IMG/VR virus record: IMGVR_UViG_3300025127_000192 | Coordinates: 1 to 28,442 of that record | DNA from: a virus | Direction: 5' to 3' (one strand) | DNA: 28,442 bases | Part shown: piece by piece, positions 14,524-22,700 of the stretch | Layout: each line of letters starts with the position of its first letter | How positions within the stretch are numbered: the stretch's first letter is position 1 | Position numbers and translations under genes: made by a program | The notes under the pieces: generated by a model | The model's input: only the letters and a program-made list of their open reading frames with translations | Told to the model about the DNA's origin: nothing | Database searches by the model: none

Positions 14524-16652
14524 TGGCAGTTGCTAATACACTAGAATCTAATTATTGGTTTGGAGCACAAGGCAATCGTCTTTGGGTTGGTCAAGTCGAG
14601 GGTGATGGTGCCATTGATATAGATCATGAAGAACTGATTGATAAGCAAGAAAATAACAGAGTCAAAGTAAGAATCATGGGTTATCATGCTCGTGATCGAC
14701 AAACTTTACCACCTGAGGATTTACCTTGGGCAACTGTTATGATGCCTACTAGTGCTCCACAATGGCACAAGAGTCAAGGTGCTATTCATGGACTAGGAAT
14801 TGGTGCATGGGTGATTGGTACATTTATGGATGGAGAAAGTGCCCAACAACCTTTGGTTTTTGGGTCTCTTGGTGTGGTTGAAAAGGGTAATACATATACT
14901 GATGTAGCAGGTAATTTAGGATTAAGTAATAACTATGAACCAACACGTGCAGACACTGCTGCTAATAATAAACCTGCAGAAGGTCAAGGAACTGTAGGAC
15001 CCTCAGGTAGAGGAGAAAGAACAGGTAAAAATAGTACTAATGATAAACAACAATTAGATGTAGAAAAGATTACATTTTCAGTATCAAATGGAAAATGTGG
15101 TCATAGACCAGAAGCTGAGTTTCAACGAATACTTGGTGAGTTATTTACCAAGAAACGTCGTAATGATGTAGTTGGAGATCTATTGATTGATAAGGTAACT
15201 GGTAAGATAACCAATAAGGATGAACTAACAAGATCCTACGTATCAAGATTACAACAAGTTTCTAATGGTATTTTAGGTGATGCTAAACAAGTAATACTAT
15301 ATGAATTAAAGAAGTTCTTTCAAGAGAATGTTCTCACACCGTTAACTAAAGCACTAAATCTAACTCCTGATAAAGATCCTACTGTTGTATTCAATGCTAG
15401 TGAAATATTTGACACATTTATGGATATTGTTAAGTGTCTTTTTGATAATCTTGCCAAACAGTTATTAGGAACTCTTTCTGATATGGTAAATGATTTATTT
15501 GATAATATACTTAATGCTGGTTTCTGTGTTGCTAGAGATTTAACTGAATTATTAGTATCATTAATTGGTGATGGTATTCAATCTGCATTAGATGCAATCA
15601 GCAATGCAGCATCAATTATAGAATCAAAAGGAAGTTATGAAAATGGATTCTTAGATAAGTTAGGAGATACATTGCAACAGTTCTGTAATGTAGATATTTC
15701 TTGTTCTACAGGAACTGGAGAGTATACAACTAAAGAAGGAGATAGACCAGATAATTTTGTTGATTCATTATTTAATAGAGTAGAAGCATTTGGTGAAGAT
15801 GTTGTACCATCATTATTTGGTGATGCTTCTTTCTTCAAGGATATGGATAGTACTAGAATTAAAAATGGTGCTAAAGCAACTGATAGAGTTATAAACTGTT
15901 CTAAAGCAAATGATACATTAATACCTGCATTTCCTAATACATTCTTTACTGGTTGGCAAGGAACGCCAGGATCTACAATAACTCAACCAAAAGCAATACC
16001 TGCAATTAATCATCTTGGACAAGTTGTTGGTATTAACGTTATTAATGGTGGTAGTGGTTTAAAAACACCACCAAGTGTTTCTGTAATATCTTATGCAGGT
16101 TATGGTGATGGTGCTACAGCAATATCAAGAATAAAAGATGGAAAAGTAGTAGATGTAGTTATTACTAAAAATGGTGGTGGTTATCCATACTTTGATGGAT
16201 CTGTATCTAACAATCCTTTAAAACTTGACGATAATGGAGATCCATTGTATGATCAAATGTATGGTATAGATGTAGAAAATCCATACTGGATTGGTATTAT
16301 GACTTTTGCTCAACCACCTGCAATATTCAATGCAGGATATGGTTTAACTGCTGGCACCAAAGTTTGTGTCAAGAAAGGTAAGAAAGAAACTGCTAATCCT
16401 GTTTTACCAGAGTTCCATCCTATAATGGATAATGGTAGATTAGTATCATTAAAAATTATTAAAGAAGGATTTGGGTTTACTGCTCAACCTGAGATATATC
16501 TTTGTGGTGAAGGTGACGTTGGTGGATTACGATCTGCTGTAATAGTACCAGTAATTAACTATGTTCCTAGAAAAGATGTTGAAAATTACATCACAGATTA
16601 TGCTAAGTATCAAACAATCATTGATTGTGTCGGTCATCCTGGAGATCAATAA
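14523..16652 (+). CDS. 5: gp5-like central hub protein without lysozyme domain
   Basis: 709 aa from the ATG at 14523, which overlaps the CP12 stop (TGATG); a TTG one codon earlier is less likely. Residues 1-120 form the gp5/VgrG-type OB domain: NRLWVGQVEGDG, NRVKVRIMGYHARDRQTLPP, WATVMMPTSAPQW, GLGIGAWVIGTFMDGESAQQ, PLVFGSLG. No T4-type lysozyme catalytic motif follows. Instead there is a helical, partly hydrophobic middle (about 180-400) of unknown role. Then come at least three beta repeats near residues 498, 538 and 637, of the form G-x-V-V-x-x-x-V-x-x-G-x-G, for example GQVVGINVINGGSGL and GKVVDVVITKNGGGY. The needle part of T4 gp5 is on the next gene. Likely forms the hub stalk at the baseplate centre. 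Confidence 0.85.
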   Translation: MAVANTLESNYWFGAQGNRLWVGQVEGDGAIDIDHEELIDKQENNRVKVRIMGYHARDRQTLPPEDLPWATVMMPTSAPQWHKSQGAIHGLGIGAWVIGTFMDGESAQQPLVFGSLGVVEKGNTYTDVAGNLGLSNNYEPTRADTAANNKPAEGQGTVGPSGRGERTGKNSTNDKQQLDVEKITFSVSNGKCGHRPEAEFQRILGELFTKKRRNDVVGDLLIDKVTGKITNKDELTRSYVSRLQQVSNGILGDAKQVILYELKKFFQENVLTPLTKALNLTPDKDPTVVFNASEIFDTFMDIVKCLFDNLAKQLLGTLSDMVNDLFDNILNAGFCVARDLTELLVSLIGDGIQSALDAISNAASIIESKGSYENGFLDKLGDTLQQFCNVDISCSTGTGEYTTKEGDRPDNFVDSLFNRVEAFGEDVVPSLFGDASFFKDMDSTRIKNGAKATDRVINCSKANDTLIPAFPNTFFTGWQGTPGSTITQPKAIPAINHLGQVVGINVINGGSGLKTPPSVSVISYAGYGDGATAISRIKDGKVVDVVITKNGGGYPYFDGSVSNNPLKLDDNGDPLYDQMYGIDVENPYWIGIMTFAQPPAIFNAGYGLTAGTKVCVKKGKKETANPVLPEFHPIMDNGRLVSLKIIKEGFGFTAQPEIYLCGEGDVGGLRSAVIVPVINYVPRKDVENYITDYAKYQTIIDCVGHPGDQ

Positions 16653-17572
16653 TGGCAATAGATCCTAAGACACAAGAAGTATTAAATTTTCTCGCTGAAA
16701 ATAATGACGGTGGGGAAAAGAAGTATCCATACAACAGAGTAACCCAATATTCATGTGGTCATAAGATAGAGTTCTATGAAGAAAAGGGTGAGGAACATAT
16801 TCAGATAAGACATGGGACTACTGGGTCTTATATTAAGATGTATCCTACTGGTGATATACAAATTCATTCACCTGCAAGAGATATAAACATTGTTGCTGCT
16901 AGAAATATTCATGTCAAAACTGGTGAGAAAGTAGATACAGAACAAAAGGATGCTAGTGATAGATTTGTATTACATGTAGTTGGTAATGCTCACCTTGACG
17001 TTGAAGGTGATATGCACACTCATGTACGTGGTAATAGACATGATAAGGTAGATGGTTTATACACACTTGATGTTGGTGATAAGTATATCATTAACATGGC
17101 AGAGGGTGGTGTAAATGCTAGAGGAACATATCAGGTAGATGTAAACAAATACAATTTAGATGGTGCTTATTTATTTCGTAATTTAAAGAAAGGTGGAGTT
17201 ATGAAAGATTCCTTTGATGGAACATATATCATTGAACAAACAAGTAAAGGAGGAGTTCTTCAACTTAAGAGTGAAGGTGATATGCAAATAGATGTTAGGG
17301 GTCATATGAGAACAACTGTTAAGAGTAATTCAATAAATGACATAACTGGTAAAGTTGAGTGGAACGTAGGTGGTAAAAGGGTTATTGGTGCTCCAACTGG
17401 TCAAGCTATTGGTAAATTAGGGGCATCCACACCTTCATTTAATATTACTACCTCATCTGGTAAAATAAATATATCAGCAGCAGGACAATTCGGGATGGAT
17501 TGTGGAAGCACCTCCTTATTCGATTCTGGAGGAAAGATGAAGCATAAAGCACCACGTATTGACCTCAACTAA
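16652..17572 (+). CDS. gp5 C-terminal-like beta-helical spike (needle) protein
   Basis: 306 aa from the ATG at 16652 (TAATG overlap with the hub gene); upstream in-frame starts would extend it into the hub gene and are unlikely. Residues 55-90 (GSYIKMYPTGDIQIHSPARD, INIVAARNIHVKTG) and 104-143 carry the V-x-G eight-residue periodicity of the T4 gp5 C-terminal triple-stranded beta-helix and of VgrG needles: HVVGNAHL, DVEGDMHT, HVRGNRHD, KVDGLYTL. More beta repeats follow (GDMQIDVRGHMRTTVKSNS, GKINISAAGQFGMDCG). Histidines are frequent in the needle part, which could bind metal, as seen in some phage spike tips. With the OB hub protein upstream it makes up a two-gene gp5. Confidence 0.82.
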   Translation: MAIDPKTQEVLNFLAENNDGGEKKYPYNRVTQYSCGHKIEFYEEKGEEHIQIRHGTTGSYIKMYPTGDIQIHSPARDINIVAARNIHVKTGEKVDTEQKDASDRFVLHVVGNAHLDVEGDMHTHVRGNRHDKVDGLYTLDVGDKYIINMAEGGVNARGTYQVDVNKYNLDGAYLFRNLKKGGVMKDSFDGTYIIEQTSKGGVLQLKSEGDMQIDVRGHMRTTVKSNSINDITGKVEWNVGGKRVIGAPTGQAIGKLGASTPSFNITTSSGKINISAAGQFGMDCGSTSLFDSGGKMKHKAPRIDLN

Positions 17573-17587
17573 ACTTTATAGTATAAT
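17559..17587 (+). promoter_or_regulatory. Sigma-70 promoter opening the accessory island
   Basis: TTGACC (17559-17564), 17-base spacer, TATAAT (17582-17587), over the 3' end of the spike gene. The -10 is centred in the 13-base inverted repeat TAGTATAATACTA (17579-17591). The predicted start, about 17594, is at the ATG of the next gene. Confidence 0.8.
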
Positions 17588-17594
17588 ACTAATC

Positions 17595-17774
17595 ATGGAA
17601 ACCGAAGATTGCGTATCACGAGTAATCTGTAGCATACCTGCTAGAGAATTTACTATCTTCTCTGATGAAGGTAGAGTAACTAAAGTCCAATGTGACACCC
17701 CTGAGGAATTTCAAAATGTTCTTAATGTCTGTAAGGAGACACAAGAATTTATTAATTTAGAATTTAAATACTAA
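17595..17774 (+). CDS. Small hypothetical protein, 59 aa (possibly leaderless)
   Basis: 59-aa protein (METEDCVSRVICSIPAREFT at the start) with a regular pattern of short strands and a final helix; cysteines at 6, 12, 33 and 46. Not recognised. An upstream in-frame start at 17559 would read through the promoter, so the ATG at 17595 is preferred. It falls 7 bases after the -10 box, so the mRNA would carry almost no leader. Followed by two further tiny genes, each joined by TAATG, forming a three-gene early-type operon. Confidence 0.7.
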   Translation: METEDCVSRVICSIPAREFTIFSDEGRVTKVQCDTPEEFQNVLNVCKETQEFINLEFKY

Positions 17775-17974
17775 TGAAAGTCAACACTCAGTTTACTGTT
17801 CCAGAAAAAGAAAAGGAAATTCCATGGAGGGCAGCATTAACAGAATTTCTTGAAGAAGAAGATTTGGAAGTTATTGCTTTAGCACTATGGGCAAAGAGAA
17901 AAACAGAACAGAAATATGATGATACCTATCAAAGGTTTAAAAACATAAAAGATTTGAATCTCACAGAATATTAA
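17774..17974 (+). CDS. Small hypothetical protein, 66 aa
   Basis: 66-aa charged, mostly helical protein: IPWRAALTEFLEEEDLEVIA (about 16-35), then LALWAKRKTEQKYDD. Not recognised. It shares one base with the stop of the previous gene and one with the start of the next (TAATG at both ends), so the three are almost certainly translated as a unit from the sigma-70 promoter at 17559. Confidence 0.7.
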   Translation: MKVNTQFTVPEKEKEIPWRAALTEFLEEEDLEVIALALWAKRKTEQKYDDTYQRFKNIKDLNLTEY

Positions 17975-18075
17975 TGAAAACTGATTTATTATTGAAGATT
18001 TACCTTGCTGCAAAGAAGGTAAAGGTGAAGTATCCTCCTAGTAGAAAAGTACACAACGTACATTTGTATGGTTGA
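17974..18075 (+). CDS. Tiny hypothetical protein, 33 aa
   Basis: 33-aa basic protein (MKTDLLLKIYLAAKKVKVKY, ending HNVHLYG) with an amphipathic start. It overlaps the preceding stop (TAATG) and ends inside the -35 element of the next candidate promoter (18072-18077). Short length makes it uncertain, but the coupling and the lack of an earlier stop favour translation. No function suggested. Confidence 0.5.
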   Translation: MKTDLLLKIYLAAKKVKVKYPPSRKVHNVHLYG

Positions 18076-18102
18076 CTAGGCATAAATTTTTGTTACTATA
18101 AC
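18072..18102 (+). promoter_or_regulatory. Candidate sigma-70 promoter for the cysteine-rich miniprotein
   Basis: TTGACT (18072-18077) followed by TATAAC (18097-18102) at a long 19-base spacing, or by TACTAT (18094-18099) at 16 bases. Weaker than the other sigma-70 promoters here. Confidence 0.4.
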
Positions 18103-18124
18103 ACCGTTTATTAGCGTATCAGAA

Positions 18125-18132
18125 CATAAATA
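18125..18132 (+). promoter_or_regulatory. Late promoter motif upstream of the cysteine-rich miniprotein
   Basis: CATAAATA fits the NATAAATA form of the T4-like late motif. A start near 18139 would give a leader of about 17 bases holding the GGAGG ribosome site (18146-18150). Confidence 0.55.
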
Positions 18133-18155
18133 GTGGTGTAGAATTGGAGGAAAGT

Positions 18156-18305
18156 ATGCATCATAACTTGGTGTCTTACAATCAACTTGCAGGTTCTTAC
18201 AGAGATAAACATGATAACATGCTAACTGAATACTACGAGTGTCTGATCGAATGTAATGACGACCAACACACATGTAAACGTATATGCAGAGAGGTGTTAA
18301 CTTAA
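18156..18305 (+). CDS. Cysteine-rich miniprotein, 49 aa, CX3C-X6-CX3C
   Basis: 49-aa protein with a strong ribosome site (TTGGAGG ending at 18150, six bases before the ATG), its own promoter motifs and its own terminator, so it is very likely real. The C-terminal half, YECLIECNDDQHTCKRICRE, has four cysteines at 29, 33, 40 and 44 in a CX3C-X6-CX3C pattern, which suits a disulfide-pinned helical hairpin or a small metal site. The N-terminal half is polar with four histidines in the first 38 residues. I recognise no family name; similar short proteins may exist in other cyanophages. Monocistronic. Confidence 0.75.
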   Translation: MHHNLVSYNQLAGSYRDKHDNMLTEYYECLIECNDDQHTCKRICREVLT

Positions 18306-18307
18306 AC

Positions 18308-18332
18308 AGGGGGTTGCCAAACCCTCTTTTTT
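18308..18332 (+). terminator. Terminator of the miniprotein gene, overlapping the next promoter
   Basis: AGGGGGTT (18308-18315) pairs with AACCCTCT (18320-18327, one G-U pair) over the loop GCCA, ending in a run of six T (18327-18332). The loop and stem contain the -35 box of the lipoprotein promoter. Confidence 0.8.
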
Positions 18333-18342
18333 AGTGTATAAT
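18314..18342 (+). promoter_or_regulatory. Sigma-70 promoter for the lipoprotein gene
   Basis: TTGCCA (18314-18319), 17-base spacer, TATAAT (18337-18342). The -35 box lies inside the preceding terminator hairpin. Predicted start near 18349. Confidence 0.75.
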
Positions 18343-18368
18343 GAACGTAATTGAACCCTTATGAGCTC

Positions 18369-18794
18369 TTGAAAAAAGTATTATCTATTGCTACTTTAGT
18401 TGGACTTGTTGGATGTACAGCACCAATAACTCCTCCAACAGAAGCATCAGAACAACAACCAGGTTATTCTAGAACTAAAACTTGTTATAGATCAGAATAC
18501 CGAGAAGAATATGTACCAGGCACTGAAGAAGATCCTGGTTTTGTTCATTCATGGAAAGAAACTATTGAGTTTCCTTGTGAACCACAAAGTCGTGCTACTG
18601 GAACACCAAGAAGACAAGTAGTAGAAGAATATAGACAAGTAGATGATAACGATTGTACCGATGGTAAGATAGCAGGTGCATTAATCGGTGGTGGTGCAGG
18701 TGCAGCAATGTCAAGAGGAGACGGAAGATGGTGGGCAATACCTTTAGGTGCAGTTGTAGGTGGAACTATTGGATGTGATCTTAACGGTGGTTAA
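18369..18794 (+). CDS. Predicted lipoprotein with glycine-zipper domain
   Basis: 141 aa from a TTG at 18369, chosen because it gives a textbook lipoprotein signal: MKKVLSIATLVGLVGCTAP with lipobox L-V-G-C (C16). A TTG at 18351 would add six residues (MNPYEL) and still keep the lipobox; no in-frame ATG is available. The mature part has four more cysteines (39, 70, 96, 136), a polar strand-rich middle (YRSEYREEYVPG), and a C-terminal glycine-zipper pair, IAGALIGGGAGAAMS and AIPLGAVVGGTIGCD, like the 17-kDa surface antigen/glycine-zipper 2TM family. Expected in the periplasm anchored to a membrane. Phage lipoproteins commonly block superinfection, which is inferred here, not shown. Served by its own sigma-70 promoter; the methyltransferase follows directly. 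Confidence 0.8.
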   Translation: MKKVLSIATLVGLVGCTAPITPPTEASEQQPGYSRTKTCYRSEYREEYVPGTEEDPGFVHSWKETIEFPCEPQSRATGTPRRQVVEEYRQVDDNDCTDGKIAGALIGGGAGAAMSRGDGRWWAIPLGAVVGGTIGCDLNGG

Positions 18795-19739
18795 ATGAAA
18801 GATTTAGTTCTTTTTGGGGATTGTAGAAAGACATTACCTGCTTTTATTGATGAAGCAAGAATGTGTGTTACATCCCCACCTTATTATGGACTTCGTGACT
18901 ATGGTGGAGAGGATTCACAAATTGGTATGGAACAATCTCCAGAAGAATACATTCAACAGTTAGTTGAGGTATTCAGATTAGTTAGAGATAATCTAACTGA
19001 TGATGGAACTCTATGGGTAAATATAGGAGATTCTTATTACAATTACAGAAGTGATGGCAACTATCCTAAACAAACAGTAAGTAAAACTAGACAAGATCTA
19101 CCTACTAAAACACCTGTTAGAGGAAATAAATTAAAAGGATTAAAGAGTAAAGATCTTATTGGTATTCCTTGGATGCTTGCATTTGCATTACGTGCTGATG
19201 GATGGTATCTACGTCAGGATATTATATGGCATAAACCAAATCCTATGCCTGAGTCAGTACAAGATAGATGTACCAAAGCACATGAGTATATTTTTCTACT
19301 CAGTAAAAACAAGAATTATTATTTTAACAATGAAGCAATCAAAGAACCAGCAAAAGATTGGGGGACAAGAGACCGCAGCAACGGTAAGTATCATAATCCT
19401 GGCAGTGGCTTGGTTCCTCATAGTGGTCTTACTAAGTCATATGAACGGAAAAATAAGCGGTCTGTTTGGTCAGTAATAAAGAAACCATATAAGGGAGCAC
19501 ACTTTGCTGTATTTCCACCAGAGTTAATAGAACCATGTATACTAGCAGGTTCTGAACCTGGTGATATTATTCTTGATCCATTTATGGGATCTGGTACAAC
19601 TGCTATGGTAGCAAAACAACAGGGTAGATATTATATGGGATGTGAACTTCATGAAGATTATGGTGAGTTAATAAAAAGTAGACAAGAAGAAGCAAAGGGT
19701 GTATCTCAGGCAAATGGATTGACAGATCTTTTCTATTAA
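18795..19739 (+). CDS. Site-specific DNA methyltransferase (N4-cytosine or N6-adenine), orphan
   Basis: 314-aa amino-methyltransferase of the beta-type layout. Motif IV (TSPPYYGLRDYG, about 27-38) comes first with the catalytic SPPY. Then come DGTLWVNIGDSYY, the IIWHKPNPMPESVQDR segment, and last the AdoMet-binding motif I, ILDPFMGSGTTA (about 255-266), followed by YYMGCELHEDY. SPPY is common in N4-cytosine enzymes but also occurs in N6-adenine ones, so the modified base is undecided. The variable region about 95-120 and 190-235 should set the target. No restriction gene is adjacent, so it probably protects phage DNA or alters gene expression. It starts immediately after the lipoprotein stop (TAA then ATG) and is likely co-transcribed. 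Confidence 0.92.
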   Translation: MKDLVLFGDCRKTLPAFIDEARMCVTSPPYYGLRDYGGEDSQIGMEQSPEEYIQQLVEVFRLVRDNLTDDGTLWVNIGDSYYNYRSDGNYPKQTVSKTRQDLPTKTPVRGNKLKGLKSKDLIGIPWMLAFALRADGWYLRQDIIWHKPNPMPESVQDRCTKAHEYIFLLSKNKNYYFNNEAIKEPAKDWGTRDRSNGKYHNPGSGLVPHSGLTKSYERKNKRSVWSVIKKPYKGAHFAVFPPELIEPCILAGSEPGDIILDPFMGSGTTAMVAKQQGRYYMGCELHEDYGELIKSRQEEAKGVSQANGLTDLFY

Positions 19740-19747
19740 TTTTGTCG

Positions 19748-19755
19748 TATAAATA
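19748..19755 (+). promoter_or_regulatory. T4-type late promoter for the giant structural gene
   Basis: Perfect TATAAATA, 41 bases before the ATG at 19797. Predicted start near 19762. An AGGA ribosome site (19786-19789) lies seven bases before the ATG. Confidence 0.85.
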
Positions 19756-19796
19756 CTTTCAAGGAATATAATCACGTGTCATAATAGGATTACTCG

Positions 19797-22700
19797 ATGG
19801 CATTAACACGCTTACAAAATATTATATCGTCCGTAGAAGGAAGGATTCTCTATGTAAATCCAGATGACTTTGACGCTACAGATGCAATTGACAATAAAGG
19901 AAATTCACCGATAAGACCATTTAAAACCATAGCAAGGGCAGTCCTTGAAGTGGCAAGGTATTCTTATGTCAGTGCAGGTAACGCTGATGATAAGTTCGAT
20001 CAATTTACTATACTTCTATATCCAGGCGATCATATTGTAGACAATAGACCTGGTGCTGAAGCATATGCAATTCAAGGAGGCAACTATGTTGCAGGTGTTG
20101 GAACGTTCACAGATACACCACAAGCAGGTAATTATGCTTGGAATGCAGCAACAAAGCAATACGATGATTTATATAAGATAACAAACGGACCTAGAGGTGG
20201 ACTAATCATACCTAGAGGTACTTCTATTATTGGTTTAGATTTAAGAAAGACAAAGATAAGACCAAAGTATGTTCCTTCTGGCGGTACAAACACTGCACCT
20301 ACTGAAGTAACACTTAATTATACTGCAGATCCAAACAACCTTAGTCAACTTACTATAGATCAAGTTGGTGTTGGTGGTGTACCTACAGATATAAATGATC
20401 TGATATTAGAATCAGCATTTGAGAAAGGTGTATTAGGTCCTAAGTATTTTACACCAACTGCTTCTACATACACTGCATCAAGTGGTGATTTAGTTCTTGA
20501 TATTGGTGCAGGTCATGGATTAACTATTAATGACTATGTTAAGATAAACACTAATTCATTGAAATTTGAGTGTTCAATGGATGGTAATAGTCAGAGAAAG
20601 ACATATCCAAGACCAACTGACCCGTACGCTAACACTCAGATTCCCGTTGATTCAGTCACAAACAACACTATTACAGTCAATGTTGGTGCATCTCCAAACG
20701 TACAACATAATGTAACTAATGCCACATATTCTCCTACTACAGGTATTATGCAAGTTACTGTTGGTAGTGGGCATGGTATTTCTGCTGGTGAAACTGTTAA
20801 GATTGCAGATAATGCAATGAGATTTACCTGTGATATGGATAACACAGGCGATGTAAAAACATATCCAAGAAATTTAATTAAAACATTTACAGCAACTGAT
20901 GCTGCATACAATCCTAATACAGGTATAGTAACAATAACTGTTGCAGGTCATGGTATGGATGATGGATCATGGGTTAAGATTGCTGATGATTCATTAACAT
21001 TTAGTTGTGGATTTGGTGGTGCTGTAGGTGCTGCTGCAGAGAAAACATATCCACGTTCTACTGACCCTATTAGTGGACATTGGATTCCAGTTTCTAACAC
21101 TACAACAGATACTTTTGATATTCAGTGTTTACATGATGTTCCATCTACAAACTTAGATGTACATACATTCGTATCTGCTGTAACAGGTGGTATTACACAT
21201 AAGGTAGATAAAGCATTTGATGCTCCAGTCGAAGTTGTTGCTGCTGATGACGCTGCAGGTACTATTGATCTTCAAGTTGGTAGATCACCTATAGTTAACT
21301 TTGATGTAACTAACGCTGCATATGCTCCTGTTACTGGTATATTAGAACTTACTATTGGTGCTCATGCTTTCGTAGTTGGTCAACATATAAAACTAGCAGC
21401 AAACTCATTACAGTTTACTTGTACTTTAGATGGTAACACTGTAACTAAATCATATCCTCGTGCATCTGGAGAAGGTGCTAATGCAGGTAATCCTGACTAT
21501 GCATATGAGAGATCATTAGAAATTACTGCAGTAACTGCAACGACTATTACTATCAATGTTAACTCTGGTGGTAATCCTATTAGTGACACTTCTGCCCACA
21601 CATATGTCGGTGGTACTGCTACTAATGCTGTTATTGCAGGTGGTAATTATAATCATACATGGCAAGTTGGATATACAGCAACTGCTGGTATTACAAGTGG
21701 TGGTGACTATGTACATACCTTTATTTCTGCCCTTGCTGACTCAGTTGTAGCAGAGACAGGAGTTGTTGTTATTGAACCAGGTACAAAGATCAGTAGTATT
21801 GATACTCAACTAGGTTCTTCAACTATCAAAGTTAATCTATCTAAACCTCACGCTTATACCTCTGCAAATGGTTATTCGTCAAATACCTCAGAAACAGGTA
21901 AGATCGTTAAAGTACCTTATGAGGATGATAATTCACGAGCTGCATTGTTTAGAATTACTGGTGGTTGTTACTTCTGGCAATTTACTATGTTGGATGGTGA
22001 CCCTGTTGGTATTTACAACACAGCAACTGTAGAACCACAAGCATCGTGGCCAGGTTTAGTCAGTCCAATAAGATCACATACTAAACTTACTATCTTTGAA
22101 TTTGCATCACAGCATGACCTGTTCCATTTCTACAGGAAAGTTGCTGATTCAATTACATTAATAAATGCTGAGAAGATTGAACCTAAGATACAAGAGAACA
22201 GAATTGTTGGTGCTCTTGGAGATCAAGTTAATATCGTATCTGTATCAAGAAATTCAAATATTGTTACTGTTCAATTAGAAGAAGAATTAAATCTGACTGC
22301 TAATAACTACGTTGTTATTGCAGGTGATGTTACTGGAAATGCAGGTATTAATCCATATTACGTTGGAGAGAAACAAGTAAGTTCTGTAATAACTAAAACT
22401 CAATTCACATTCCAGTTAAGTCCATCTGATGAAACTGGTCTAAACTCACTAGAAGTAGACCAAGATGTTAACACTGCTAACTGGCAAGTTACCTATACAC
22501 CTAGTGGATGTACTGCACAGGTAGAGATTGATACTGTTGAATCAGCATCACCATACATCTTTAATATATCTCTACGTTCTACCTATGGTACTTGTGGTAT
22601 GCACGCTGATGGTTCACGTGCATCTGGATTTAAATCTATGGTGGTTGCACAGTACACAGGTATATCACTACAGAAAGATGACGGTGCATTCTTAAAGTAT

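Noticed and set aside
17464-17471. AATAAATA late-like motif
   Set aside because: Inside the spike gene, far from any start, and common by chance in AT-rich coding DNA.
18076-18273. 65-aa minus-strand open frame
   Set aside because: Opposite to a gene with strong ribosome site, promoter motifs and terminator; no ribosome site of its own.
19159-19476. 105-aa open frame within the methyltransferase gene
   Set aside because: Lies wholly inside a well-supported methyltransferase in another frame, no ribosome site, no recognisable features.
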